DNA of 64,000 bases from contig NZ_QUBR01000001.1 in NCBI RefSeq assembly GCF_003586285.1, forward strand, positions 868,001 through 932,000. Direction: 5' to 3'. Both the position numbers and the translations under genes were made by a program. Under the pieces are notes generated by a model. It did no database searches. It was given only the letters and a program-made list of their open reading frames with translations, and was not told the DNA's origin. This DNA comes from Aeromicrobium endophyticum (lineage in GTDB: Bacteria > Actinomycetota > Actinomycetes > Propionibacteriales > Nocardioidaceae). This document shows positions 42,570 through 50,551 of the stretch, piece after piece (position 1 is the stretch's first letter; the number at the start of each line of letters is the position of its first letter).

Positions 42570-43661
42570 TCAGGCCGTCCGTCCCGCCGCGAGACGGCGG
42601 TCGACGACGCCGCGAGCGGCCTCCGACGTCGTGACGTCCTGGTCGAGCGCCGCGCGGATGACCTCGCCGACCGTGTGCTCGATGCGCCTCACCTGGGCCA
42701 GGACGTCCTCCCGGCGCTCGTTCGTGAGCTCGCCGCCGACCTGGATGAGACCGCCGGCGTTGGCCATGTAGTCCGGGACCCACAGGATCGACCTCTCCTT
42801 GAGCTGCCGTGCGACGCTCGCCTCGGCGAGCTGGTTGTTCGCCGCACCGCAGACGACGGTCGCGGCGAGTTGGTCGACCGTGGTGGCCGACAGGCTCGCG
42901 CCCAGCGCGCACGGTGCGTAGACGTCGAGCCTCTCCGCCAGCACCGACTCCGCCCGCTGCACCTTCGACGCCGACTCGCGCAGGTCGTCGAGGGCGGACG
43001 GGCGGGGGTCGGAGACGACGACCCGCGCGCCGACCGCGAGCAGCAGCGTCACGAGGTGGCGCCCCACCTTGCCGACGCCCTCCACGCCGACGACCTTGTC
43101 GGCAAGACCGTTGCCGCCCCAGGACACCGCGGCAGCGGCCTGCATCGCCGAGAAGACGCCGAGGGCCGTCGCGTAGCCGCTGTCACCCGAGCCGCCGGCC
43201 GTCGTGGTCCGTCCCACGACGTGGCTGCTGGTCCGCCCGATGACGTCGAGATCCGCCGACGTCGTCCCCACGTCGGCAGCCGTGTAGTACCGGCCGCCCA
43301 GCGACTCGACGAACCGGCCGTACGCCTCGAGCAGGGCCTCGGTCCTGACGGTGGCCGGGTCGCCGATGATGACGGCCTTCGCGCCACCGAGAGGCATGCC
43401 TGCCGCAGCCGCCTTGTACGTCATCCCCTCCGACAGGCGCAGCGCGTCGGTCAGCGCCAGCGACTCGTGCGCGTACGGGTAGAAGCGCGTGCCGCCGAGC
43501 CCCGGGCCGAGGGTCGTGTCGTGGATCGCGATGATCGCCCGCAGACCTGTCGGCTCGTCCCGGCAGAAGACGATCTGCTCGTGGCCGGCGTCGCGCAGCT
43601 CATCGGCGCGCTCGAAGACGGCGAGGGGGTCGGAGGGGTGGTCGAGAGTGCTCGTGCTCAT
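42570..43661 (-). CDS. valine/leucine/phenylalanine-type amino acid dehydrogenase
   Basis: About 363 residues from ATG 43661; the frame runs open to 43757 but the extra segment is not family-like. The two lysines typical of Leu/Val dehydrogenases are K83 in MTYKAAAAGMPLGG and catalytic K95 in GGAKAVIIGDP. The glycine-rich loop GLGGTRFYPY precedes them. The Rossmann domain has VEGVGKVGRHLV. It deaminates branched-chain (or aromatic) amino acids with NAD to 2-oxo acids, exactly the substrates of the Bkd complex downstream. It is the first gene of the operon. Confidence 0.88.
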   Translation of the reverse strand: MSTSTLDHPSDPLAVFERADELRDAGHEQIVFCRDEPTGLRAIIAIHDTTLGPGLGGTRFYPYAHESLALTDALRLSEGMTYKAAAAGMPLGGAKAVIIGDPATVRTEALLEAYGRFVESLGGRYYTAADVGTTSADLDVIGRTSSHVVGRTTTAGGSGDSGYATALGVFSAMQAAAAVSWGGNGLADKVVGVEGVGKVGRHLVTLLLAVGARVVVSDPRPSALDDLRESASKVQRAESVLAERLDVYAPCALGASLSATTVDQLAATVVCGAANNQLAEASVARQLKERSILWVPDYMANAGGLIQVGGELTNERREDVLAQVRRIEHTVGEVIRAALDQDVTTSEAARGVVDRRLAAGRTA

Positions 43662-43756
43662 GGCGACGCATCTTTCGTCGAGTAGCCGTCCGCGCTCGTG
43701 GCACGTCAGGTCACGGATGAGTGTCCTGTGGGTCACACTGGACAATTCGTTGCTCA

Positions 43757-43785
43757 ATAGTGGAAAGTCTGAGACGCAGCGTCAA
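43757..43785 (-). promoter_or_regulatory. sigma70-type promoter of the amino acid dehydrogenase-bkd operon
   Basis: On the minus strand TTGACG (43785-43780) and CACTAT (43762-43757) are separated by 17 bases. The spacer is AT-rich for this genome. Transcription would begin near 43750 and leave a leader of about 90 bases before the ATG at 43661. The Lrp gene starts on the other strand at 43852, so the regulator could bind here. Confidence 0.55.
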
Positions 43786-43851
43786 CAGTTCGCGTCACAA
43801 CTAAGCAAGACGCCAACCACGTGAGCACTTTCTCTCCAGGAGGTTGTCAGG

Positions 43852-44355
43852 ATGTCAACGATCGACCGCCTCGACGCCGAGATCATCCGCCTGCTCACGG
43901 CCGATGCCCGGGCCGGTGTCGCCGAGATGGCCGAGACGCTCAGCGTCAGCCGCAACACGGTGCAGCTGCGCATGACCAGGCTGTTCGACACCGGCGTGCT
44001 CAGCTTTCGACCGATCATCGACTTCGCGGCGGTGGGGCTGCCGCTGCAGGCTCTCGTCAGCGTCGAGCTCGACCAGCGCCTGCTCGACAGCATCATCCGG
44101 CGTCTGGCCGACCTTCCCGAGGTCGTCGAGGTGCGCATCCAGGCCGGTCGAGAGGACATCCTGGTCCCGGTGGCGATCGCCTCGCTAGCGGCTCTCCAGG
44201 AGCTCACGGCCTCGATCGTGGCCATCGAGGGCGTGCGCAAGACGACGTCGACCTTCCACGTCTCGACCCCTGTGCCGTTCCGGGTGCAGCCCCTCCTGCA
44301 GAAGCTCACCGAGGATGCGGGGTGGGGTCGCTCCACCCCGGCCGTCCTCGACTGA
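43852..44355 (+). CDS. Lrp/AsnC-family regulator of the bkd operon
   Basis: A 167-residue protein with CAGGAGG eleven bases before the ATG. The N-terminal HTH (IDRLDAEIIRLLTADARAGV, then SVSRNTVQLRMTRLFDTGV) and the C-terminal RAM (ligand-binding) domain are complete, including LPEVVEVRIQAGREDILVPV. It is divergent from the amino acid dehydrogenase and bkd genes, as BkdR is in other bacteria. It probably senses a branched-chain amino acid and switches the operon. The gene ends in an intrinsic hairpin that begins within its last codons. Confidence 0.87.
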   Translation: MSTIDRLDAEIIRLLTADARAGVAEMAETLSVSRNTVQLRMTRLFDTGVLSFRPIIDFAAVGLPLQALVSVELDQRLLDSIIRRLADLPEVVEVRIQAGREDILVPVAIASLAALQELTASIVAIEGVRKTTSTFHVSTPVPFRVQPLLQKLTEDAGWGRSTPAVLD

Positions 44356-44365
44356 GGACGGCCGG
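44338..44365 (+). terminator. perfect 12-bp hairpin overlapping the Lrp stop codon
   Basis: CCGGCCGTCCTC (44338-44349) pairs with GAGGACGGCCGG (44354-44365) around the loop GACT. The TGA stop of the Lrp gene lies in loop and stem, so the last codons form part of the hairpin. A second small stem (GGGGTGG...CCACCCC) lies just before it. No T-run follows. Confidence 0.65.
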
Positions 44366-44465
44366 TCGAGGCCCGCACGCGGCGCGTCGCCTGTCGTGGT
44401 CCGCTCGGCGTTTGCGCGACACGGGACCATTCCGCCGACCCCTCGCCGCGACCGACCATGATCGG

Positions 44466-45773
44466 ATGAATCTCAGTGCGGACGCCATCGTCGTCGGGGC
44501 CGGTGTCATCGGCTCCTCGACCGCCCTCGAGCTCGCGCGCGCAGGCCTGCGGGTCGTCGTCGTCGACCGGCTCCACGGTCCCGGGCAGGGCTCGACGAGC
44601 GCCTCGAGCGCCGTGGTCCGGTTCAACTACTCGATCTTCCCCAGCGTCGCGGCGGCCTGGGAGTCCAAGCACTGCTGGGAGGACTGGGCCGGCCACCTCG
44701 GCATGGTCGACCCAGCGGGGATGGCCGGCTTCCGGCGCACCGGGATGGTCTTCCTCGACGTCGACCTGGCGCCCACCGAGAAGGTCGTGCCCCTGTTCGA
44801 CCGGGCCGGCGTGCCCTACGAGCGGTGGGACGCGGCGACCCTCGCTGCCCGCGTGCCCGGCCTCGACCCGGGTCGCTTCTGGCCTCCCAAGCAGCTCGAC
44901 GACGACGCCTTCTGGGCCGATCCGGCCGGCTCTCTCGGCGCCCTGTGGACGCCCGACGGCGGCTACGTCGACGACCCGATGCTGGCGGCCGCGAACCTGG
45001 CCGCCGCGGCGCGCGAGGCCGGGGCCCAGTTCCTGTTCCGCACCGAGGTGACGGCGGTGCGGCAGACGGGCGACCGCGTCACGGGCATCGACCTGGCGGA
45101 CGGGGGCCGCGTGGACGCCCCGGTCGTCGTCAACGTCGCCGGCCCCTGGTCGCCGGCGTTCAACCAGATGGCCGGCGTGGGCGACGACTTCACGATCACG
45201 ACCCGGCCCATGCGTCAGGAGGTGCACCACGTGACGGCGCCTCCCGGTTTCAACGACGGCGACCGCATCGGCCCGGTCGTGGCCGACCTCGACCTCGGCA
45301 CCTACGTGCGCGGCGCACCCGGCGACGGCTTCTACGTCGGCGGCACCGAGCCCGAGTGCGATCCGCTCCCCTGGATCGACGACCCGGACGGCGCCAACCT
45401 CGACCCCACGCGCGCCGCGTTCGAGGCGCAGGTCACCCGTGCCGCGCGGCGGTTCGGCGAGCTGGGGGTGCCGTCCAAGGTGCGGGGCATCGCCGGCGTC
45501 TACGACGTGTCGTCCGACTGGACGCCGATCTACGACCGCACCTCGCTCGACGGCTTCTACGTCGCGATCGGCACGAGCGGCAACCAGTTCAAGAACGCCC
45601 CGGTCGCCGGCCAGTTCATGCGCGACATCGTGCTGGCGGTCGAGAGCGGGCACGACCACGACAGCGATCCCGTCCAGTATCGCGGCGAGCGCACCGGGCT
45701 CACGGTCGACCTCGGCGCGTACTCCCGCCGGCGCCCGGTCAACGCCGAGTCCAGCGGGACGGTCATGGGCTGA
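44466..45773 (+). CDS. FAD-dependent amine oxidase of the sarcosine oxidase/DAO family
   Basis: A 435-residue protein. The FAD motif VVGAGVIGSSTALELARAG is near the N-terminus, followed by GQGSTSASSAVVRFNYSIFP, the loop that carries the flavin-contacting serine/arginine. The C-terminal closing motif is YVAIGTSGNQFKNAPVAGQF (G-x-S-G-x-x-F-K-x-A-P), which in monomeric sarcosine oxidases includes the lysine activating oxygen. Oxidation of an N-methyl or secondary amino acid, or of a D-amino acid, is expected. It is downstream of the Lrp terminator, so it has its own transcript, and ends before the unusual 45.8-46.0 kb spacer. Confidence 0.8.
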   Translation: MNLSADAIVVGAGVIGSSTALELARAGLRVVVVDRLHGPGQGSTSASSAVVRFNYSIFPSVAAAWESKHCWEDWAGHLGMVDPAGMAGFRRTGMVFLDVDLAPTEKVVPLFDRAGVPYERWDAATLAARVPGLDPGRFWPPKQLDDDAFWADPAGSLGALWTPDGGYVDDPMLAAANLAAAAREAGAQFLFRTEVTAVRQTGDRVTGIDLADGGRVDAPVVVNVAGPWSPAFNQMAGVGDDFTITTRPMRQEVHHVTAPPGFNDGDRIGPVVADLDLGTYVRGAPGDGFYVGGTEPECDPLPWIDDPDGANLDPTRAAFEAQVTRAARRFGELGVPSKVRGIAGVYDVSSDWTPIYDRTSLDGFYVAIGTSGNQFKNAPVAGQFMRDIVLAVESGHDHDSDPVQYRGERTGLTVDLGAYSRRRPVNAESSGTVMG

Positions 45774-46013
45774 CCCCTCCCGCCCCAGGCGGTGCCTACG
45801 CCACCGAAAGACCGAAGCGGTGGGTCCACCACCGTATGAGCCGCTTTTCCGGCCCATACGGGGGTGGTCCCCCCGGGCATTGCCGGGCCGGGGCGCACGC
45901 ACCCCCCGTCGGGGGGGGGACCCCCCCTTTTTTTTCGCTTCTCCCGCCCCTTCGGGGGGTGCCCCCACCGCTCTTGCCCGGACGGTGGCACACGCACCGC
46001 CCGGGCGAGGGCG
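45774..46013. other. homopolymer- and hairpin-rich spacer
   Basis: This 240-base spacer separates convergent genes. It holds C6-GTC-G9-A-C7-T8 at about 45902-45935, a striking run of homopolymers. A dyad ACCACCGTATG...CATACGGGGGTGGT (about 45829-45868) and a GGTGG...CCACC dyad lie before it. The T8 run after a C7/G9 block could act as a terminator for the amine oxidase gene. ACGCACCCCCC and ACGCACCGCCC are near-repeats within it. No reading frame here has a normal codon pattern. Confidence 0.5.
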
Positions 46014-47390
46014 TCAGTCCGCGGCGATAACCTTGCCGGGGTTGAGGATGCCGTGCGGGTCGAGCGCGGCCTTCACTGCGCGGTGCATGTCCATCACCGC
46101 CGGCGGCAGCTCGGCGGCCAGGCCGTCCATCTTGAGCAGGCCGACGCCGTGCTCGCCCGTCACCGTGCCGCCCAGGGCCAGCGCTGCCGCGATGATCTCC
46201 TCGAAGGCCCGCTGGGCACGCGCCCTGGCCTCGTCGTCGCCCCGCGGCGTGACGAGCAGGGGGTGCAGGTTGCCGTCGCCTGCGTGGGCGATGTTGGCGA
46301 TCAGGGTGTCGTGCTTCGCGCCGATCGCCTCGATGCGGGCCAGCATCTCCGGCACCGCGGCCTTGGGCACGCAGACGTCCTCGGTGAGCACGGGGCCCAG
46401 CCGCTCGAGGGCCGGATAGGCCAGGCGGCGGGCGTCGAACAGGGCGTCCGCCTCGGCCTGGTCGGTCGACCGAGCCGCCCAGGTGGCGCCGGCCTGCTCG
46501 AAGCACGCGCGGATGGCCTCGGCCTCCTCGTCGCCTGCCACGCCGGGGACGTCGCACCGCGCCAGCAGGACGACGTCGGCCTCGACCGCCAGGCCCATCT
46601 TCTTCCACGCATCGACCGCCTCGAGGCAGTGCCGGTCGATGAGCTCGAGCGCGGACGGGACGAGGCCGGCCGCACCCACGGCCGCGACGGCACGCCCGGC
46701 GTCGACGATGGACGAGAAGTAGCCGGCGACGGTGCGCTCCGGCGGACGCTGCGGGCGCAGCTTGAGCGTGACCTCGGTGATGACGCCGAGCGTGCCCTCC
46801 GAGCCGACCATCAGTCGGGCGAGGTCGTAGCCCGCGACGCCCTTGGCCGTCCGCCGCCCGAGCCGGACCAGCTCGCCGGTGCCGGTGACGACCTGCATCC
46901 CGAGCACGTAGTCGGCCGTGACGCCGTACTTCACGCAGCAGAGACCACCCGCATTGGTCGCGACGTTGCCGCCGATCGTCGACCACGGGGCCGAGGCGGG
47001 GTCAGGTGGGTACCAGAGGCCGTGCTCGGCGACCGCGGCACGCAGGTGGTCGTTGACGACACCCGGCTGCACCACGGCCAGCCGCTCGACGGCGTCGATC
47101 TCGCTGATCGTCGTCATGGCCTCGGTCGACAGCACGACGCAACCGTCGACCGCGTTGGCGCCACCCGACAGCCCCGTGCCGGCACCGCGGGGCACCACGG
47201 GCACGTCGAACTCGATGCACGCGCGCACGACCTCCTGCACCTCCTCGGCGGTACGCGGCCGGACGAGGACCAGGGGCGCCCCGTGGGGCGCCCACTCGGC
47301 CTCGTCGTGCGAGTAGCTCGCCGTCACTCCGGGGTCGAGCTGGAGACGGTCGGCCGGGATCCGCTCCCGCAGGCGGTCGAGCAGCGTCAT
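46014..47390 (-). CDS. FAD-linked 2-hydroxyacid dehydrogenase (GlcD/D-lactate dehydrogenase type)
   Basis: About 458 residues from ATG 47390, which overlaps the esterase stop by ATGA; the open frame extends to 47702 only as a shadow of the esterase gene. The N-terminal FAD_binding_4 domain has VPVVPRGAGTGLSGGANAVDG and STIGGNVATNAGGLCCVKYG. MVGSEGTLGVITEVTLKL follows. The C-terminal FAD-oxidase_C domain ends GEHGVGLLKMDGLAAELP, with the metal/substrate histidine of IANIAHAGDGNLHPLL. It should oxidise a D-2-hydroxyacid (glycolate, D-lactate or larger) to the 2-oxoacid. It is the last gene of the first hydrolase cluster. Confidence 0.85.
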   Translation of the reverse strand: MTLLDRLRERIPADRLQLDPGVTASYSHDEAEWAPHGAPLVLVRPRTAEEVQEVVRACIEFDVPVVPRGAGTGLSGGANAVDGCVVLSTEAMTTISEIDAVERLAVVQPGVVNDHLRAAVAEHGLWYPPDPASAPWSTIGGNVATNAGGLCCVKYGVTADYVLGMQVVTGTGELVRLGRRTAKGVAGYDLARLMVGSEGTLGVITEVTLKLRPQRPPERTVAGYFSSIVDAGRAVAAVGAAGLVPSALELIDRHCLEAVDAWKKMGLAVEADVVLLARCDVPGVAGDEEAEAIRACFEQAGATWAARSTDQAEADALFDARRLAYPALERLGPVLTEDVCVPKAAVPEMLARIEAIGAKHDTLIANIAHAGDGNLHPLLVTPRGDDEARARAQRAFEEIIAAALALGGTVTGEHGVGLLKMDGLAAELPPAVMDMHRAVKAALDPHGILNPGKVIAAD

Positions 47391-48304
47391 GCAGCAGTCG
47401 TCCAGCACGTGCGCATGAAGCTGAGGAAGGACGGCTGCAGACCCGTGAGGTGGGTCTCGCCCAGCACCTGCGTCGTCAGCGTCAGCCCCGAGTCGCCGGA
47501 GCGCACGGCCTCGACGAAGTCGGCGAACCCACGTCCGAGCTGGCGGTAGATGGGCATGTCGCCGGTCATCTCCGGACCGTTGATCGTGAGGTGGAGACGC
47601 TTGCCGCTGAGGTCGAGAGGCTGCTCGAGCAGCGTGAGCGCCTGGCTCTCGGTCGACGCGATGCCGGGGCTGCCCGCGCCGTAGGCGGCGAACAGGAAGC
47701 ACCCCGTCAGCAGGGCGTACAGGGTGAACAGGCCGCCGTAGGAGTACCCGAACAGGCCGTGGCCCTCGTGGGCGACGCGGAACCGGCGGGCGATCTCGGG
47801 GTGGAGCTCGTCGGTGATGAACGACAAGAACGCGTCGGCCCGCGTGCCCGAGAGCTCCGCGAGATAGGCATCGGCCGCCTCGCGGGTCATCAGCTGGTTC
47901 TCCACAGCCGCCTCCAGCGACCCGCGCATCGCCGGCGGGACGGGCTCGCCCGGCGGCACGAGGTCACGGTTGCGCACGCGACCCCAGTCGTCGGCGTCAG
48001 CGCCCGCGTAGCCGATCGTCACCTGCAGGTAGGGATCGATGCGGAGCAGCAGATCGCTCTGCATGACGGCCAGTGGCGCCGTCTGCCCCACGCTCAAGTT
48101 GCCGTCGGTCACGTACAGGACGGGATAGGCCACGTCCGCGTCCTGCTCGTAGGTCGGGGACTTCGTCACCCAGACCGCGAACCGAGCGCCCACCGCCGTC
48201 GAGTCCATCTCGAAGTACTCGGTCGCGCCGAACACCTGGGTGGGGGTCATGGCGGAGACGGCTCCGTCCTCCTGCTGATCGGCGCGGTCGACTGTGTCGG
48301 TCAT
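47387..48304 (-). CDS. alpha/beta-hydrolase esterase (IroE/Fes-like), copy 1
   Basis: A 305-residue protein. The nucleophile is S188 in LFGYSYGGLFTLY, and the C-terminal histidine lies in GETHLTGLQPSF. Family parts include RFAVWVTKSP, RDLVPPGEP and FLSFITDELHPEI. This is the predicted-hydrolase group that contains the siderophore esterases IroE and Fes. The paralog at 57949-58872 shares these blocks in the same order. No signal peptide is present, so it acts in the cytoplasm. It lies 43 bases after the amidohydrolase gene and is coupled to the FAD dehydrogenase. Confidence 0.82.
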   Translation of the reverse strand: MTDTVDRADQQEDGAVSAMTPTQVFGATEYFEMDSTAVGARFAVWVTKSPTYEQDADVAYPVLYVTDGNLSVGQTAPLAVMQSDLLLRIDPYLQVTIGYAGADADDWGRVRNRDLVPPGEPVPPAMRGSLEAAVENQLMTREAADAYLAELSGTRADAFLSFITDELHPEIARRFRVAHEGHGLFGYSYGGLFTLYALLTGCFLFAAYGAGSPGIASTESQALTLLEQPLDLSGKRLHLTINGPEMTGDMPIYRQLGRGFADFVEAVRSGDSGLTLTTQVLGETHLTGLQPSFLSFMRTCWTTAA

Positions 48305-48347
48305 ACATTGCTCCTTGGGTCGTTGCTGGCACGGACAGCCGGCTGGT

Positions 48348-49589
48348 TCAGCCCAGCCGGTTCTTGACGAGGTCGCCGCCGCGCATGATGAGGTCCAGGT
48401 GCTGGCCCTCGGCCGCGAGCAGACCGACGTCCTTCAACGGGTCGCCGTCGACGACGATCAGGTCGGCAAGGGCATCGGGCTGCACGCAGCCCAGGCTGCC
48501 CTCCTGCATGAGGATCTCCGCGCCGACCGAGGTCGCCTGGCGCAACAGCTCGAGCGGCGAGAAGACCTCGCGACGCAGCGTGAACTCCCGGGTCTGCTGC
48601 GGGTAGAAGCCCGCCAGCAGGTCGGTGCCGAAGCCCAGCTTGACGCCGGCGCTGCGCATCACGTCGAGCCCGGCCATCGAGTCGTCGTAGACCGCACGCA
48701 GCTTGTCCATGCGGTCGCCGGGCAGGCCCATCTCGAGCCCCTGCTCGACGAGCGAGTAGAGGCAGACCATGGTGGGCACGACGTAGGCTCCGCGCTCGGC
48801 GACGAAGGCGGCCGTCTCGGCGTCGATCTGCGCGGCGTGCTCGATGCAGCGCACCCCGAACTCGACCGACCGACGGGTCGACTCGCTCGTCAGGCAGTGG
48901 GCCGACACGTAGGTGCGGCGCTCGACGCACTCCTGGACGATCGCGCGGATCTCGTCCTCGCGGAACTGGTTCATCCAGATCGGGTCGCTCGGCGACATCA
49001 CGCCGCCCGAGGCCACGATCTTGATGCAGTGGGCTCCGCGGCGCAGCTCCTCGCGCGCGGCCTTGATGCACTCGTCGACGCCGTCGGCGATCACGCCGGC
49101 CCAGTTCATGGCGTCGCACGAGCAGTACCCGTGCGTGTGGTGCTTCTCGTTGGGGGTGCGGTAGTCGACGTGACCACCGGTCATCGACAGGATCTTGCCG
49201 GCGTAGAAGAAGCGAGGCGCACGGACGAGTCCGTCCGCGATGGCGGCCGCGAGAGGGTAGTCACCGCCGCCGATGTCGCGCACCGTGGTGAATCCGCTGT
49301 CGAGCGCGTGGCCGAGCTTCTTGATCGCGTAGGCCGTGCGGTAGGGCGCGTCGCGGTCGTTGAGCACGCGAGGGTCGAGGTCGGAGAAGTACGAGTGGAC
49401 GTGCATGTCGATCAGGCCGGGCATCAGGGTCTTGCCGGCGACGTCGATCCGCCGGACGTCGTCCGCCCGGATGGGACGGTCGGAGACCTCGCGGATCGTC
49501 CCGCCCTCGACGAGCACCGACATGCCGTCGGGGCACTCCTCGGACACGCCGTCGAACACTCGGGCGTTCTCCAGAATGATCTGCGTCAT
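48348..49589 (-). CDS. metal-dependent amidohydrolase (Xaa-Pro dipeptidase/imidazolonepropionase-like), copy 1
   Basis: About 413 residues from ATG 49589, after GAGAGAGAG. H63 and H65 of GLIDMHVHSYF, the lysine of CIKIVASGGVMSPSDP (probably carboxylated), the later histidines of SAHCLTSES and CIEHAAQI, and the aspartate of GFGTDLLAG form a binuclear metal site. The family includes ochratoxinase-like and Xaa-Pro-type amidases, which cut amide bonds. Residues DYRTPNEKHHTHGYCSC make an unusual metal-rich loop. The paralog at 56636-57883 has the same set. Its 5' spacer (233 bases) may hold a separate promoter. Confidence 0.85.
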   Translation of the reverse strand: MTQIILENARVFDGVSEECPDGMSVLVEGGTIREVSDRPIRADDVRRIDVAGKTLMPGLIDMHVHSYFSDLDPRVLNDRDAPYRTAYAIKKLGHALDSGFTTVRDIGGGDYPLAAAIADGLVRAPRFFYAGKILSMTGGHVDYRTPNEKHHTHGYCSCDAMNWAGVIADGVDECIKAAREELRRGAHCIKIVASGGVMSPSDPIWMNQFREDEIRAIVQECVERRTYVSAHCLTSESTRRSVEFGVRCIEHAAQIDAETAAFVAERGAYVVPTMVCLYSLVEQGLEMGLPGDRMDKLRAVYDDSMAGLDVMRSAGVKLGFGTDLLAGFYPQQTREFTLRREVFSPLELLRQATSVGAEILMQEGSLGCVQPDALADLIVVDGDPLKDVGLLAAEGQHLDLIMRGGDLVKNRLG

Positions 49590-49822
49590 CGTTGCCACTC
49601 TCTCTCGCCCCGGATCGATGCCAGGTGGGATCCTTCCGCTACGCCCGGGGGCACGTCCACTTCCTCGACACTCACAACTCTCCCCTCGCTGCGCCACGGC
49701 GGCGGTGGCCGGCCTGATCGAACCAGCATCGCCTGACGCGACCGCGCGACGGAGTAGCCACGTGTCGCGACTTCCCGCGCGGATGATCGACTGCTGTCAT
49801 CCTCGCCGATCGCCGGACCTGA

Positions 49823-50551
49823 TCACGCCGGTCCCGGGATCGAGGCGAGCAGCTCGCGTGTGTACGCCGAGGCGGGGTTCGCGAAGACGTCGGCCGTCGG
49901 TCCCTGCTCGACGATGCGGCCCCCGGCCATCACCGCGACGTGGGTCGCCACGTACCGCACCACCGCGAGGTTGTGGGAGATGAACAGCACCGTCAGGCCG
50001 GTCTCGCGCTGCATCTCCCTGACGAGGTTCAAGATGGCGCCCTGGACGGACACGTCGAGGGCCGAGGTGATCTCGTCGGCGAGGACCACCGAAGGTCGTC
50101 CGGCCAGGGCTCGCGCGATGGCGACCCGCTGCCGCTGCCCTCCCGAGAGCCGGCTCGGGGCGTCCGCCGCCCGATCGGGGTCCAGGTGGACGAGCTGGAC
50201 CAGGCGGGCGATCTCGGCCGCCCGCGGCCCACGCCCAAGCCGGTCGGGCAGGGCCTCGGCGATGCTCCGGCCGATGCTCATCCGCGGGTCGAGCGACGAG
50301 AACGGGTCCTGGAAGACCATCTGGATCGGCCGGCGGCGCCCTCGGTGCCTCACGGGCTGGCCGTCGAGCAGGATGCGCCCACCGTCCAGTGGCGCGAGCC
50401 CGACCGCGGCCCGCGCGAGGGTCGACTTCCCCGATCCCGACTCGCCCACGAGCCCCATGATCTGGCCCTCCGGCACGGTCAGGCTGACACGGTCCAGGAC
50501 GGTGTGGTGCCCGTACCGGACCGTGACGTCCTCGAAGTCCAACCGGCTCAT
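49823..50551 (-). CDS. peptide ABC transporter ATP-binding protein (DppF/OppF type)
   Basis: About 242 residues from ATG 50551, which overlaps the stop of the upstream fusion gene. Walker A is GESGSGKST, the signature LSGGQRQRVAIARAL, and Walker B VVLADEITSALD, followed by ISHNLAVVRYVATHVAVM. The partner ATPase is the C-terminal half of the fusion upstream. The short C-terminus lacks the oligopeptide C-terminal cysteine cluster found in the partner. With that protein it drives import by the 49.8-55.1 kb system. Confidence 0.88.
   Translation of the reverse strand: MSRLDFEDVTVRYGHHTVLDRVSLTVPEGQIMGLVGESGSGKSTLARAAVGLAPLDGGRILLDGQPVRHRGRRRPIQMVFQDPFSSLDPRMSIGRSIAEALPDRLGRGPRAAEIARLVQLVHLDPDRAADAPSRLSGGQRQRVAIARALAGRPSVVLADEITSALDVSVQGAILNLVREMQRETGLTVLFISHNLAVVRYVATHVAVMAGGRIVEQGPTADVFANPASAYTRELLASIPGPA

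Noticed and set aside
43782..45968. 728-residue minus-strand open frame
   Set aside because: It is antisense to the Lrp and amine oxidase genes and crosses the homopolymer spacer; no recognisable domain.
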